From Coriaria nepalensis (Eukaryota; Streptophyta; Magnoliopsida; Cucurbitales; Coriariaceae): a DNA stretch of 64,000 nt. Location: contig CP114483.1 of NCBI GenBank assembly GCA_027186245.1, positions 14,776,220 through 14,840,219 on the forward strand. The letters run 5' to 3'. A program made the position numbers and the translations under genes. The notes below the pieces were generated by a model. The model saw only the letters and a list, made by a program, of their open reading frames with translations, did not search any database and had not been told where the DNA came from. Every line of letters starts with the position of its first letter. Positions within the stretch are counted from its first letter, which is position 1. Positions 39,255 through 51,464 of this stretch are shown piece by piece.

Positions 39255-42200
39255 TAGTTGCCTTCAGTAGATCAATTGCAAGTTATGCATGAAAGTCGTG
39301 TTTGAAATGCGAAAATAGAATTAGTTCGAAGTGCTTTCAAACAAATTAATGGTCTGAAAGGACTGAATGATATGCTCTTTAAGGCTAAAATAATGCATTG
39401 TTGTATTCTATAGATTAATTGCAGGTTATGTAAGAAAATCATGTTTGAAGGGCAAAAATATAATTCGTTCGAATTCATATATAATGATTTAATGACTAGA
39501 AGAGCCTCAATGACATGATTTTAACGCTAAGTAAATGTATAGTTGCCTTCAATTGATCAACTGCAAGTTATGCACGAAAGTCATGTTTAAAAGGTGAATT
39601 TCGTCTGAAGTGATTTAGAATGATTTAATGAGTAAATGAGATACAATAATATGACTTTAACACTAAAAAAATGCATAGTTGCCTTCAGTAGATCAATTGC
39701 AAGTTATGCATGAAAGTCGTGTTTTAAATGCGAAAATAGAACTAGTTCGAAGTGCTTTCAAACAAATTAATGATCTGAAAAGACTGAATGATGTGCTCTT
39801 TAAGGCTAAAATAATGCATTGTTGTATTCAATAGATTAATTGCAGGTTATGTAAGAAAATCATGTTTGAAGGGCAAAAATATAATTCATTCGAATTCATA
39901 TATACTGATTTAATGACTAGAAGAGCCTCAATGACATGATTTTAACGCTAAGTAAATGTATAGTTGCCTTCAATAGATCAACTGCAAGTTATGCACGAAA
40001 GTCATGTTTAAAAGGTGAATTTCGTCTGAAGTGATTTAAAGTGATTTAATGAGTAAAAGAGATGCAATAATATGACTTTAACACTAAAAAAATGCATAGT
40101 TGCCTTCAGTAGATCAATTGCAAGTTATGCATGAAAGTCGTGTTTGAAATGCGAAAATAGAATTAGTTCGAAGTGCTTTCAAACAAATTAATGGTCTGAA
40201 AGGACTGAATGATATGCTCTTTAAGGCTAAAATAATGCATTGTTGTATTCTATAGATTAATTGCAGGTTATGTAAGAAAATCATGGTTGAAGGGCAAAAA
40301 TATAATTCATTCGAATTCATATATAATGATTTAATGACTAGAAGAGCCTCAATGACATGATTTTAACGCTAAGTAAATGTATAGTTGCCTTCAATAGATC
40401 AACTGCAAGTTATGCACGAAAGTCATGTTTAAAAGGTGAATTTCGTCTGAAGTGATTTAGAATGATTTAATGAGTAAAAGAGATGCAATAATATGACTTT
40501 AACACTAAAAAAATGCATAGTTGCCTTCAGTAGATCAATTGCAAGTTATGCATGAAAGTCGTGTTTTAAATGCGAAAATAGAACTAGTTCGAACTGCTTT
40601 CAAACAAATTAATGATCTGAAAAGACTGAATGATGTGCTCTTTATGGCTAAAATAATGCATTGTTGTATTCAATAGATTAATTGCAGGTTATGTAAGAAA
40701 ATCATGTTTGAAGGGCAAAAATATAATTCGTTCGAATTCATATATAATGATTTAATGACTAGAAGAGCCTCAATGACATGATTTTAACGCTAAGTAAATG
40801 TATAGTTGCCTTCAATAGATCAACTGCAAGTTATGCACGAAAGTCATGTTTAAAAGGTGACTTTCGTCTGAAGGGATTTAGAATGATTTAATGAGTAAAA
40901 GAGATGCAATAATATGACTTTAACACTAAAAAAATGCATAGTTGCCTTCAGTAGATCAATTGCAAGTTATGCATGAAAGTCGTGTTTTAAATGCGAAAAT
41001 AGAATTAGTTCAAAGTGCTTTCAAACAAATTAATGATCTAAAAAGACTGAATGATATGCTCTTTAAGGCTAAAATAATGCATTGTTGTATTCAATACATT
41101 AATTGCAGGTTATGTAAGAAAATCATGTTTGAAGGGCAGAAATATAATTCGTTCGAATTCATATATATTGATTTAATGACTAGAAGAGCCTCAATGACAT
41201 GATTTTAACGCTAAGTAAATGTATAGTTGCCTTCAATAGATCAACTGCAAGTTATGCACGAAAGTCATGTTTAAAAGGTGAATTTCGTCTGAAGTGATTT
41301 AAAATCATTTAATGAGTAAAAGAGATGCAATAATATGACCTTAACACTATAAAAATACATAGTTGCCTTCAGTAGATCAATTGCAAGTTATGCATGAAAG
41401 TCGTGTTTGAAATGCGAAAATAGAATTAGTTCGAAGTGCTTTCAAACAAATTAATGGTCTGAAAGGACTGAATGATATGCTCTTTAAGGCTAAAATAATG
41501 CATTGTTGTATTCTATAGATTAATTGCAGGTTATGTAAGAAAATCATGTTTGAAGGGCAAAAATATAATTCGTTCGAATTCATATATAATGATTTAATGA
41601 CTAGAAGAGCCTCAATGACATGATTTTAACGCTAAGTAAATGTATAGTTGCCTTCAATTGATCAACTGCAAGTTATGCACGAAAGTCATGTTTAAAAGGT
41701 GAATTTCGTCTGAAGTGATTTAGAATGATTTAATGAGTAAATGAGATACAATAATATGACTTTAACACTAAAAAAATGCATAGTTGCCTTCAGTAGATCA
41801 ATTGCAAGTTATGCATGAAAGTGGTGTTTTAAATGCGAAAATAGAACTAGTTCGAAGTGCTTTCAAACAAATTAATGATCTGAAAAGACTGAATGATGTG
41901 CTCTTTAAGGCTAAAATAATGCATTGTTGTATTCAATAGATTAATTGCAGGTTATGTAAGAAAATAATGTTTGAAGGGCAAAAATATAATTCATTCGAAT
42001 TCATATATAATGATTTAATGACTAGAAGAGCCTCAATGACATGATTTTAACGCTAAGTAAATGTATAGTTGCCTTCAATAGATCAACTGCAAGTTATGCA
42101 CGAAAGTCATGTTTAAAAGGTGAATTTCGTCTGAAGTGATTTAAAGTGATTTAATGAGTAAACGAGATGCAATAATATGACTTTAACACTAAAAAAATGC

Positions 42201-42907
42201 ATAGTTGCCTTCAGTAGATCAATTGCAAGTTATGCATGAAAGTCGTGTTTGAAATGCGAAAATAGAATTAGTTCGAAGTGCTTTCAAACAAATTAATGGT
42301 CTGAAAGGACTGAATGACATGCTCTTTAAGGCTAAAATAATGCATTGTTGTATTCTATAGATTAATTGCAGGTTATGTAAGAAAATCATGTTTGAAGGGC
42401 AAAAATATAATTCGTTCGAATTCATATATAATGATTTAATGACTAGAAGAGCCTCAATGACATGATTTTAACGCTAAGTAAATGTATAGTTGCCTTCAAT
42501 TGATCAACTGCAAGTTATGCACGAAAGTCATGTTTAAAAGGTGAATTTCGTCTGAAGTGATTTAGAATGATTTAATGAGTAAATGAGATACAATAATATG
42601 ACTTTAACACTAAAAAAATGCATAGTTGCCTTCAGTAGATCAATTGCAAGTTATGCATGAAAGTCGTGTTTTAAATGCGAAAATAGAACTAGTTCGAAGT
42701 GCTTTCAAACAAATTAATGATCTGAAAAGACTGAATGATGTGCTCGTTAAGGCTAAAATAATGCATTGTTGTATTCAATAGATTAATTGCAGGTTATGTA
42801 AGAAAATCATGTTTGAAGGGCAAAAATATAATTCATTCGAATTCATATATACTGATTTAATGACTAGAAGAGCCTCAATGACATGATTTTAACGCTAAGT
42901 AAATGTA

Positions 42908-43885
42908 TAGTTGCCTTCAATAGATCAACTGCAAGTTATGCACGAAAGTCATGTTTAAAAGGTGAATTTCGTCTGAAGTGATTTAAAGTGATTTAATGAG
43001 TAAAAGAGATGCAATAATATGACTTTAACACTAAAAAAATGCATAGTTGCCTTCAGTAGATCAATTGCAAGTTATGCATGAAAGTCGTGTTTGAAATGCG
43101 AAAATAGAATTAGTTCGAAGTGCTTTCAAACAAATTAATGATCTAAAAAGACTGAATGATATGCTCTTTAAGGCTAAAATAATGCATTGTTGTATTCAAT
43201 AGATTAATTGCAGGTTATGTAAGAAAATCATGTTTGAAGGGCAAAAATATAATTCGTTCGAATTCATATATAATGATTTAATGAATAGAAGAGCCTCAAT
43301 GACATGATTTTAACGCTAAGTAAATGTATAGTTGCCTTCAATTGATCAACTGCAAGTTATGCACGAAAGTCATGTTTAAAAGGTGAATTTCGTCTGAAGT
43401 GATTTAGAATGATTTCATGAGTAAAAGAGATGCAATAATATGACTTTAACACTAAAAAAATGCATAGTTGCCTTCAGTAGATCAATTGCAGGTAATGCAT
43501 GAAAGTCGTGTTTTAAATGTGAAAATAGAATTAGTTCGAAGTGCTTTCAAACAAATTAATGATCTAAAAAGACTGAATGATATGCTCTTTAAGGCTAAAA
43601 TAATGCATTGTTGTATTCAATAGATTAATTGCAGGTTATGTAAGAAAATCATGCTTGAAGGGCAAAAATATAATTCGTTTGAATTCATATATAATGATTT
43701 AATGACTAGAAGAGCCCGAATGACATGATTTTAATGCTAAGTCAATGTATAGTTGCCTTTAATAGATCAACTGCAAGTTATGCACGAAAGTCATGTTTGA
43801 AAGGTGAATTTCGTCTAAAGTGATTTAGAATGATTTAATGAGTAAAAGAGATGCAATAATATGACTTTAACACTAAAAAAATGCA
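42908..43885 (+). repeat. Block W, copy 2
   Basis: This carries the same private allele set as 38277-39254 at an offset of 4631 bp. It is followed by unit 43750, whose B has gaactag and ctcttaagg instead of the dimer-V B that follows copy 1, so the downstream breakpoint lies at the A/B border. Unit 43750 has gcattcat in place of gaattcat and so lacks the EcoRI site. Confidence 0.8.
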
Positions 43886-46695
43886 TAGTTGCCTTCAGTA
43901 GATCAATTGCAAGTTATGCATGAAAGTCGTGTTTTAAATGCGAAAATAGAACTAGTTCGAAGTGCTTTCAAACAAATTAATGATCTAAAAAGACTGAATG
44001 ATATGCTCTTAAGGCTAAAATAATGCATTGTTGTATTCAATAGATTAATTGCAGGTTATGTAAGAAAATCATGTTTGAAGGGCAAAAATATAATTCGTTC
44101 GCATTCATATATAATGATTTAATGACTAGAAGAGCCTCAATGACATGATTTTAACGCTAAGTAAATGTATAGTTGCCTTCAATTGATCAACTGCGAGTTA
44201 TGCACGAAAGTCATGTTTAAAAGGTGAATTTCGTCTGAAGTGATTTAGAATGATTTAATGAGTAAAAGAGATGCAATAATATGACTTTAACACTAAAAAA
44301 ATGCATAGTTGCCTTCAGTAGATCAATTGCAAGTTATGCATGAAATTCGTGTTTTAAATGCGAAAATAGAATTAGTTCGAAGTGCTTTCAAACAAATTAA
44401 TGATCTGAAAAGACTGAATGATATGCTCTTTAAGGCGAAAATAATGCATTGTTGTATTCAATACATTAATTGCAGGTTATGTAAGAAAATCATGTTTGAA
44501 GGGCAAAAATATAATTCGTTCGAATTCATATGTAATGATTTAATGACTAGAAGAGCCTCAATGACATGATTTTAACGCTAAGTAAATGTATAGTTGCCTT
44601 CAATAGATCAACTGCAAGTTATGCACGAAAGTCATGTTTAAAAGGTGAATTGCGTCTGAAGTGATTTAAAATGATTTAATGAGTAAAAGAGATGCAATAA
44701 TATGACTTTAACACTAAAAAAATGCATAGTTGCCTTCAGTAGATCAATTGGAAGTTATGCATGAAAGTCGTGTTTGAAATGCGAAAATAGAATTAGTTCG
44801 AAGTGCTTTCAACCAAATTAATGGTCTGAAAGGACTGAATGATATGCTCTTTAAGGCTAAAATAATGCATTGTTGTATTCTATAGATTAATTGCAGGTTA
44901 TGTAAGAAAATCATGTTTGAAGGGCAAAAATATAATTCGTTCGAATTCATATATAATGATTTAATGACTAGAAGAGCCTCAATGACATGATTTTAACGCT
45001 AAGTAAATGTATAGTTGCCTTCAATTGATCAACTGCAAGTTATGCACGAAAGTCATGTTTAAAAGGTGAATTTCGTCTGAAGTGATTTAGAATGATTTAA
45101 TGAGTAAATGAGATACAATAATATGACTTTAACACTAAAAAAATGCATAGTTGCCTTCAGTAGATCAATTGCAAGTTATGCATGAAAGTCGTGTTTTAAA
45201 TGCGAAAATAGAACTAGTTCGAAGTGCTTTCAAACAAATTAATGATCTGAAAAGACTGAATGATGTGCTCTTTAAGGCTAAAATAATGCATTGTTGTATT
45301 CAATAGATTAATTGCAGGTTATGTAAGAAAATAATGTTTGAAGGGCAAAAATATAATTCATTCGAATTCATATATAATGATTTAATGACTAGAAGAGCCT
45401 CAATGACATGATTTTAACGCTAAGTAAATGTATAGTTGCCTTCAATAGATCAACTGCAAGTTATGCACGAAAGTCATGTTTAAAAGGTGAATTTCGTCTG
45501 AAGTGATTTAAAGTGATTTAATGAGTAAAAGAGATGCAATAATATGACTTTAACACTAAAAAAATGCATAGTTGCCTTCAGTAGATCAATTGCAAGTTAT
45601 GCATGAAAGTCGTGTTTGAAATGCGAAAATAGAATTAGTTCGAAGTGCTTTCAAACAAATTAATGGTCTGAAAGGACTGAATGATATGCTCTTTAAGGCT
45701 AAAATAATGCATTGTTGTATTCTATAGATTAATTGCAGGTTATGTAAGAAAATCATGTTTGAAGGGCAAAAATATAATTCGTTCGAATTCATATATAATG
45801 ATTTAATGACTAGAAGAGCCTCAATGACATGATTTTAACGCTAAGTAAATGTATCGTTGCCTTCAATTGATCAACTGCAAGTTATGCACGAAAGTCATGT
45901 TTAAAAGGTGAATTTTGTCTGAAGTGATTTAGAATGATTTCATGAGTAAAAGAGATGCAATAATATGACTTTAACACTAAAAAAATGCATAGTTGCCTTC
46001 AGTAGATCAATTGCAGGTAATGCATGAAAGTCGTGTTTTAAATGTGAAAATAGAATTAGTTCGAAGTGCTTTCAAACAAATTAATGATCTAAAAAGACTG
46101 AATGATATGCTCTTTAAGGCTAAAATAATGCATTGTTGTATTCAATAGATTAATTGCAGGTTATGTAAGAAAATCATGCTTGAAGGGCAAAAATATAATT
46201 CGTTTGAATTCATATATAATGATTTAATGACTAGAAGAGCCCGAATGACATGATTTTAATGCTAAGTCAATGTATAGTTGCCTTTAATAGATCAACTGCA
46301 AGTTATGCACGAAAGTCATGTTTGAAAGGTGAATTTCGTCTGAAGTGATTTAGAATGATTTAATGAGTAAAAGAGATGCAATAATATGACTTTAACACTA
46401 AAAAAATGCATAGTTGCCTTCAGTAGATCAATTGCAAGTTATGCATGAAAGTCGTGTTTTAAATGCGAAAATAGAACTAGTTCGAAGTGCTTTCAAACAA
46501 ATTAATGATCTGAAAAGACTGAATGATGTGCTCTTTAAGGCTAAAATAATGCATTGTTGTATTCAATAGATTAATTGCAGGTTATGTAAGAAAATCATGT
46601 TTGAAGGGCAAAAATATAATTCATTCGAATTCATATATAATGATTTAATGACTAGAAGAGCCTCAATGACATGATTTTAACGCTAAGTAAATGTA

Positions 46696-47673
46696 TAGTT
46701 GCCTTCAATAGATCAACTGCAAGTTATGCACGAAAGTCATGTTTAAAAGGTGAATTTCGTCTGAAGTGATTTAAAGTGATTTAATGAGTAAAAGAGATGC
46801 AATAATATGACTTTAACACTAAAAAAATGCATAGTTGCCTTCAGTAGATCAATTGCAAGTTATGCATGAAAGTCGTGTTTGAAAAGCGAAAATAGAATTA
46901 GTTCGAAGTGCTTTCAAACAAATTAATGATCTAAAAAGACTGAATGATATGCTCTTTAAGGCTAAAATAATGCATTGTTGTATTCAATAGATTAATTGCA
47001 GGTTATGTAAGAAAATCATGTTTGAAGGGCAAAAATATAATTCGTTCGAATTCATATATAATGATTTAATGAATAGAAGAGCCTCAATGACATGATTTTA
47101 ACGCTAAGTAAATGTATAGTTGCCTTCAATTGATCAACTGCAAGTTATGCACGAAAGTCATGTTTAAAAGGTGAATTTCGTCTGAAGTGATTTAGAATGA
47201 TTTCATGAGTAAAAGAGATGCAATAATATGACTTTAACACTAAAAAAATGCATAGTTGCCTTCAGTAGATCAATTGCAGGTAATGCATGAAAGTCGTGTT
47301 TTAAATGTGAAAATAGAATTAGTTCGAAGTGCTTTCAAACAAATTAATGATCTAAAAAGACTGAATGATATGCTCTTTAAGGCTAAAATAATGCATTGTT
47401 GTATTCAATAGATTAATTGCAGGTTATGTAAGAAAATCATGCTTGAAGGGCAAAAATATAATTCGTTTGAATTCATATATAATGATTTAATGACTAGAAG
47501 AGCCCGAATGACATGATTTTAATGCTAAGTCAATGTATAGTTGCCTTTAATAGATCAACTGCAAGTTATGCACGAAAGTCATGTTTGAAAGGTGAATTTC
47601 GTCTGAAGTGATTTAGAATGATTTAATGAGTAAAAGAGATGCAATAATATGACTTTAACACTAAAAAAATGCA
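46696..47673 (+). repeat. Block W, copy 3
   Basis: This is the same private allele set, 3788 bp (nine units) after copy 2. Its first unit has a private gaaaagcgaaaa in B. It is followed by a B with ctctttatggc, an allele shared only with unit 40382. A partial fourth copy (the 38698-type unit and following A) lies at 45854-46410. Confidence 0.8.
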
Positions 47674-48379
47674 TAGTTGCCTTCAGTAGATCAATTGCAA
47701 GTTATGCATGAAAGTCGTGTTTTAAATGCGAAAATAGAACTAGTTCGAAGTGCTTTCAAACAAATTAATGATCTGAAAAGACTGAATGATGTGCTCTTTA
47801 TGGCTAAAATAATGCATTGTTGTATTCAATAGATTAATTGCAGGTTATGTAAGAAAATCATGTTTGAAGGGCAAAAATATAATTCATTCGAATTCATATA
47901 TAATGATTTAATGACTAGAAGAGCCTCAATGACATGATTTTAACGCTAAGTAAATGTATAGTTGCCTTCAATAGATCAACTGCAAGTTATGCACGAAAGT
48001 CATGTTTAAAAGGTGACTTTCGTCTGAAGGGATTTAGAATGATTTAATGAGTAAAAGAGATGCAATAATATGACTTTAACACTAAAAAAATGCATAGTTG
48101 CCTTCAGTAGATCAATTGCAAGTTATGCATGAAAGTCGTGTTTTAAATGCGAAAATAGAATTAGTTCGAAGTGCTTTCAAACAAATTAATGATCTAAAAA
48201 GACTGAATGATATGCTCTTTAAGGCTAAAATAATGCATTGTTGTATTCAATACATTAATTGCAGGTTATGTAAGAAAATCATGTTTGAAGGGCAGAAATA
48301 TAATTCGTTCGAATTCATATATATTGATTTAATGACTAGAAGAGCCTCAATGACATGATTTTAACGCTAAGTAAATGTA

Positions 48380-50904
48380 TAGTTGCCTTCAATAGATCAA
48401 CTGCAAGTTATGCACGAAAGTCATGTTTAAAAGGTGAATTTCGTCTGAAGTGATTTAAAATCATTTAATGAGTAAAAGAGATGCAATAATATGACCTTAA
48501 CACTATAAAAATACATAGTTGCCTTCAGTAGATCAATTGCAAGTTATGCATGAAAGTCGTGTTTTAAATGCAAAAATAGAACTAGTTCGAAGTGCTCTCA
48601 AACAATTTAATGATCTAAAAAGACTGAATGATATGCTCTTTAAGGCTAAAATATTGCATTGTTGTATACGATAGATTAATTGCAGGTTATGTAAGAAAAT
48701 CATGTTTGAAGGGCAAAAACATAATTCGTTGGAATTCATTTATAATGATTTAATGACTAGAAGAGCCTCAACGACATGATTTTAACGCTAAGTAAATGTA
48801 TAGTTGCCTTCAATAGATCAACTGCAAGTTATGCACGAAAGTCATGTTTAAAAGGTGAATTTCGTCTGAAGTGATTTAAAATGATTTAATGAGTAAAAGA
48901 GATGCAATAATATGACTTTAACACTAAAAAAATACATAGTTGCCTTCAGTAGATCAATTGCAAGTTATGCATGAAAGTCGTGTTTTAAATGCGAAAATAG
49001 AATTAGTTCGAAGTGCTTTCAAACAAATTAATGATCTAAAAAGACTGAATGATATGCTCTTTAAGGCTAAAATAATGCATTGTTGTATTCAATAGATTAA
49101 TTGCAGCTTATGTAAGAAAATCATGTTTGAAGGGCAAAAATATAATTCGTTCGAATTCATATATAATGATTTAATGACTAGAAGAGCCTCAATGACATGA
49201 TTTTAACGCTAAGTAAATGTATAGTTGCTTTCAATTGATCAACTGCAAGTTATGCACGAAAGTCATGTTTAAAAGGTGAATTTCGTCTGAAGTGATTTAG
49301 AATGATTTAATGAGTAAAAGAGATGCAATAATATGACTTTAACACTAAAAAAATGCATAGTTGCCTTAAGTAGATCAATTGCAAGTTATGCATGAAAGTC
49401 GTGTTTTAAATGCGAAAATAGAATTAGTTCGAAGTGCTTTCAAACAAATTAATGATCTAAAAAGACTGAATGATATGCTCTTTAAGGTTAAAATAATGCA
49501 TTGTTGTATTCAATACATTAATTGCAGGTTATGTAAGAAAATCATGTTTGAAGGGCAAAAATATAATTCGTTCGAATTCATATATAATGATTTAATGACT
49601 AGAAGAGCCTCAATGACATGATTTTAACGCTAAGTAAATGTATAGTTGCCTTCAATTGATCAACTGCAAGTTATGCACGAAAGTCATGTTTAAAAGGTGA
49701 ATTTCGCCTGAAGTGATTTAAAATGATTTAATGAGTAAAGAGATGCAATAATATGACTTTAACACTAAAAAAATGCATAGTTGCCTTCAGTAGATCAATT
49801 GCAAGTTATGCATGAAATTCGTGTTTTAAATGCGAAAATAGAATTAGTTCGAAGTGCTTTCAAACAAATTAATGATCTAAAAAGACTGAATGATATGCTC
49901 TTTAAAGCTAAAATAATGCATTGTTGTATTCAATAGATTAATTGCAGGTTATGTAAGAAAATCATGTTTGAAGGGCAAAAATATAATTCGTTCGAATTCA
50001 TATATAATGATTTAATGACTAGAAGAGCCTCAATGACATCATTTTAACGCTAAGTAAATGTATAGTTGCCTTCAATAGATCAACTGCAAGTTATGCACGA
50101 AAGTCATGTTTAAAAGGTGAATTTCGTCTGAAGTGATTTAGAAAGATTTAATGAGTAAAAGAGATGCAATAATATGACTTTAACACTAAAAAAATGCATA
50201 GTTGCCTTCAGTAGATCAATTGCAAGTTATGCATGAAAGTCGTGTTTTAAATGCGAAAATAGAATTAGTTCGAAGTGCTTTCAAACAAATTAATGATCTA
50301 AAAAGACTGAATGATATGCTCTTTAAGGCTAAAATAATGCATTGTTGTATTCAATAGATTAATTGCAGGTTATGTAAGAAAATCATGTTTGAAGGGCAAA
50401 AATATAATTCATTCGAATTCATATATATTGATTTAAAGACTAGAAGAGCCTCAATGACATGATTTTAACGCTAAGTAAATGTATAGTTGCCTTCAATAGA
50501 TCAACTGCAAGTTATGCACGAAAGTCATGTTTAAAAGGTGAATTTCGTCTGAAGTGATTTAAAATCATTTAATGAGTAAAAGAGATGCAATAATATGACC
50601 TTAACACTATAAAAATACATAGTTGCCTTCAGTAGATCAATTGCAAGTTATGCATGAAAGTCGTGTTTTAAATGCGAAAATAGAACTAGTTCGAAGTGCT
50701 CTCAAACAATTTAATGATCTAAAAAGACTGAATGATATGCTCTTTAAGGCTAAAATATTGCATTGTTGTATACGATAGATTAATTGCAGGTTATGTAAGA
50801 AAATCATGTTTGAAGGGCAAAAACATAATTCGTTGGAATTCATTTATAATGATTTAATGACTAGAAGAGCCTCAACGACATGATTTTAACGCTAAGTAAA
50901 TGTA
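48380..50904 (+). repeat. Diverged units; strongly variant unit present twice
   Basis: Units start at 48380, 48801, 49222, 49643, 50063 and 50484. Units 48380 and 50484 are near-identical and the most diverged in the window: aaaatcattt, gaccttaac and ataaaaatac in A; gctctcaaac, caatttaatg and atattgcattg in B; tatacgatag, aaacataattcg and gttggaattcattt in C; caacgac at the end. They are 2104 bp apart (five units minus one base). 48801-50062 are near-consensus; 49643 is 420 bp through gagtaaag in A. Confidence 0.8.
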
Positions 50905-51464
50905 TAGTTGCCTTCAATAGATCAACTGCAAGTTATGCATGCATGAAAGTCATGTTTAAAAGGTGAATTTCGTCTGAAGTGATTTAGAATGATTTAATGA
51001 GTAAAAGAGATGCAATAATATGACTTTAACACTAAAAAAATGCATGGTTGCCTTCAGTAGATCAATTGCAAGTTATGCACGAAAGTCATGTTTAAAAGGT
51101 GACTTTCGTCTGAAGGGATTTAGAATGATTTAATGAGTAAAAGAGATGCAATAATATGACTTTAACACTAAAAAAATGCATAGTTGCCTTCAGTAGATCA
51201 ATTGCAAGTTATGCATGAAAGTCGTGTTTTAAATGCGAAAATAGAACTAGTTCGAAGTGCTTTCAAACAAATTAATGATCTAAAAAGACTGAATGATATG
51301 CTCTTAAGGCTAAAATAATGCATTGTTGTATTCAATAGATTAATTGCAGGTTATGTAAGAAAATCATGTTTGAAGGGCAAAAATATAATTCGTTCGAATT
51401 CATATATAATGATTTAATGACTACAAGAGCCTCAATGACATGATTTTAACGCTAAGTAAATGTA
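50905..51464 (+). repeat. Four-subunit 560-bp unit with a B/A fusion subunit
   Basis: Subunit A (50905-51044) has a 4-base insertion making atgcatgcatg. It is followed by a second A-length subunit (51045-51180) that begins like B (ttcagtagatcaattgc) and continues like A from gcacgaaag onward, with gactttcgtctgaaggg. Then come normal B (from 51181) and C. This is the only place in the window where the A-B-C order is broken. It implies exchange between misaligned A and B subunits within their shared 5' core. Confidence 0.85.

Larger units (their letters stand above)
36593..48379 (+). repeat. HOR domain with 842-bp dimer V interleaved with block W
   Basis: Dimer V pairs a unit with gatttaaagtg in A and ctgaaaggactg and tctatag in B/C with a unit carrying gagtaaatgagatac in A, gaactag in B and attcattcg in C. 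It occurs at 36593/37014, 37435/37856, 39119(B-C)/39540, 39961, 41224(B-C)/41645, 42066/42487, 44591/45012 and 45433. Segment 36.8-39.3 kb recurs at 41.4-43.9 kb with an offset of 4631 bp (11 units). Units 40382-41224 recur at 47538-48380 with an offset of 7156 bp. The tctatag change creates identical 68-codon minus-strand frames; these are by-products. Confidence 0.82.
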
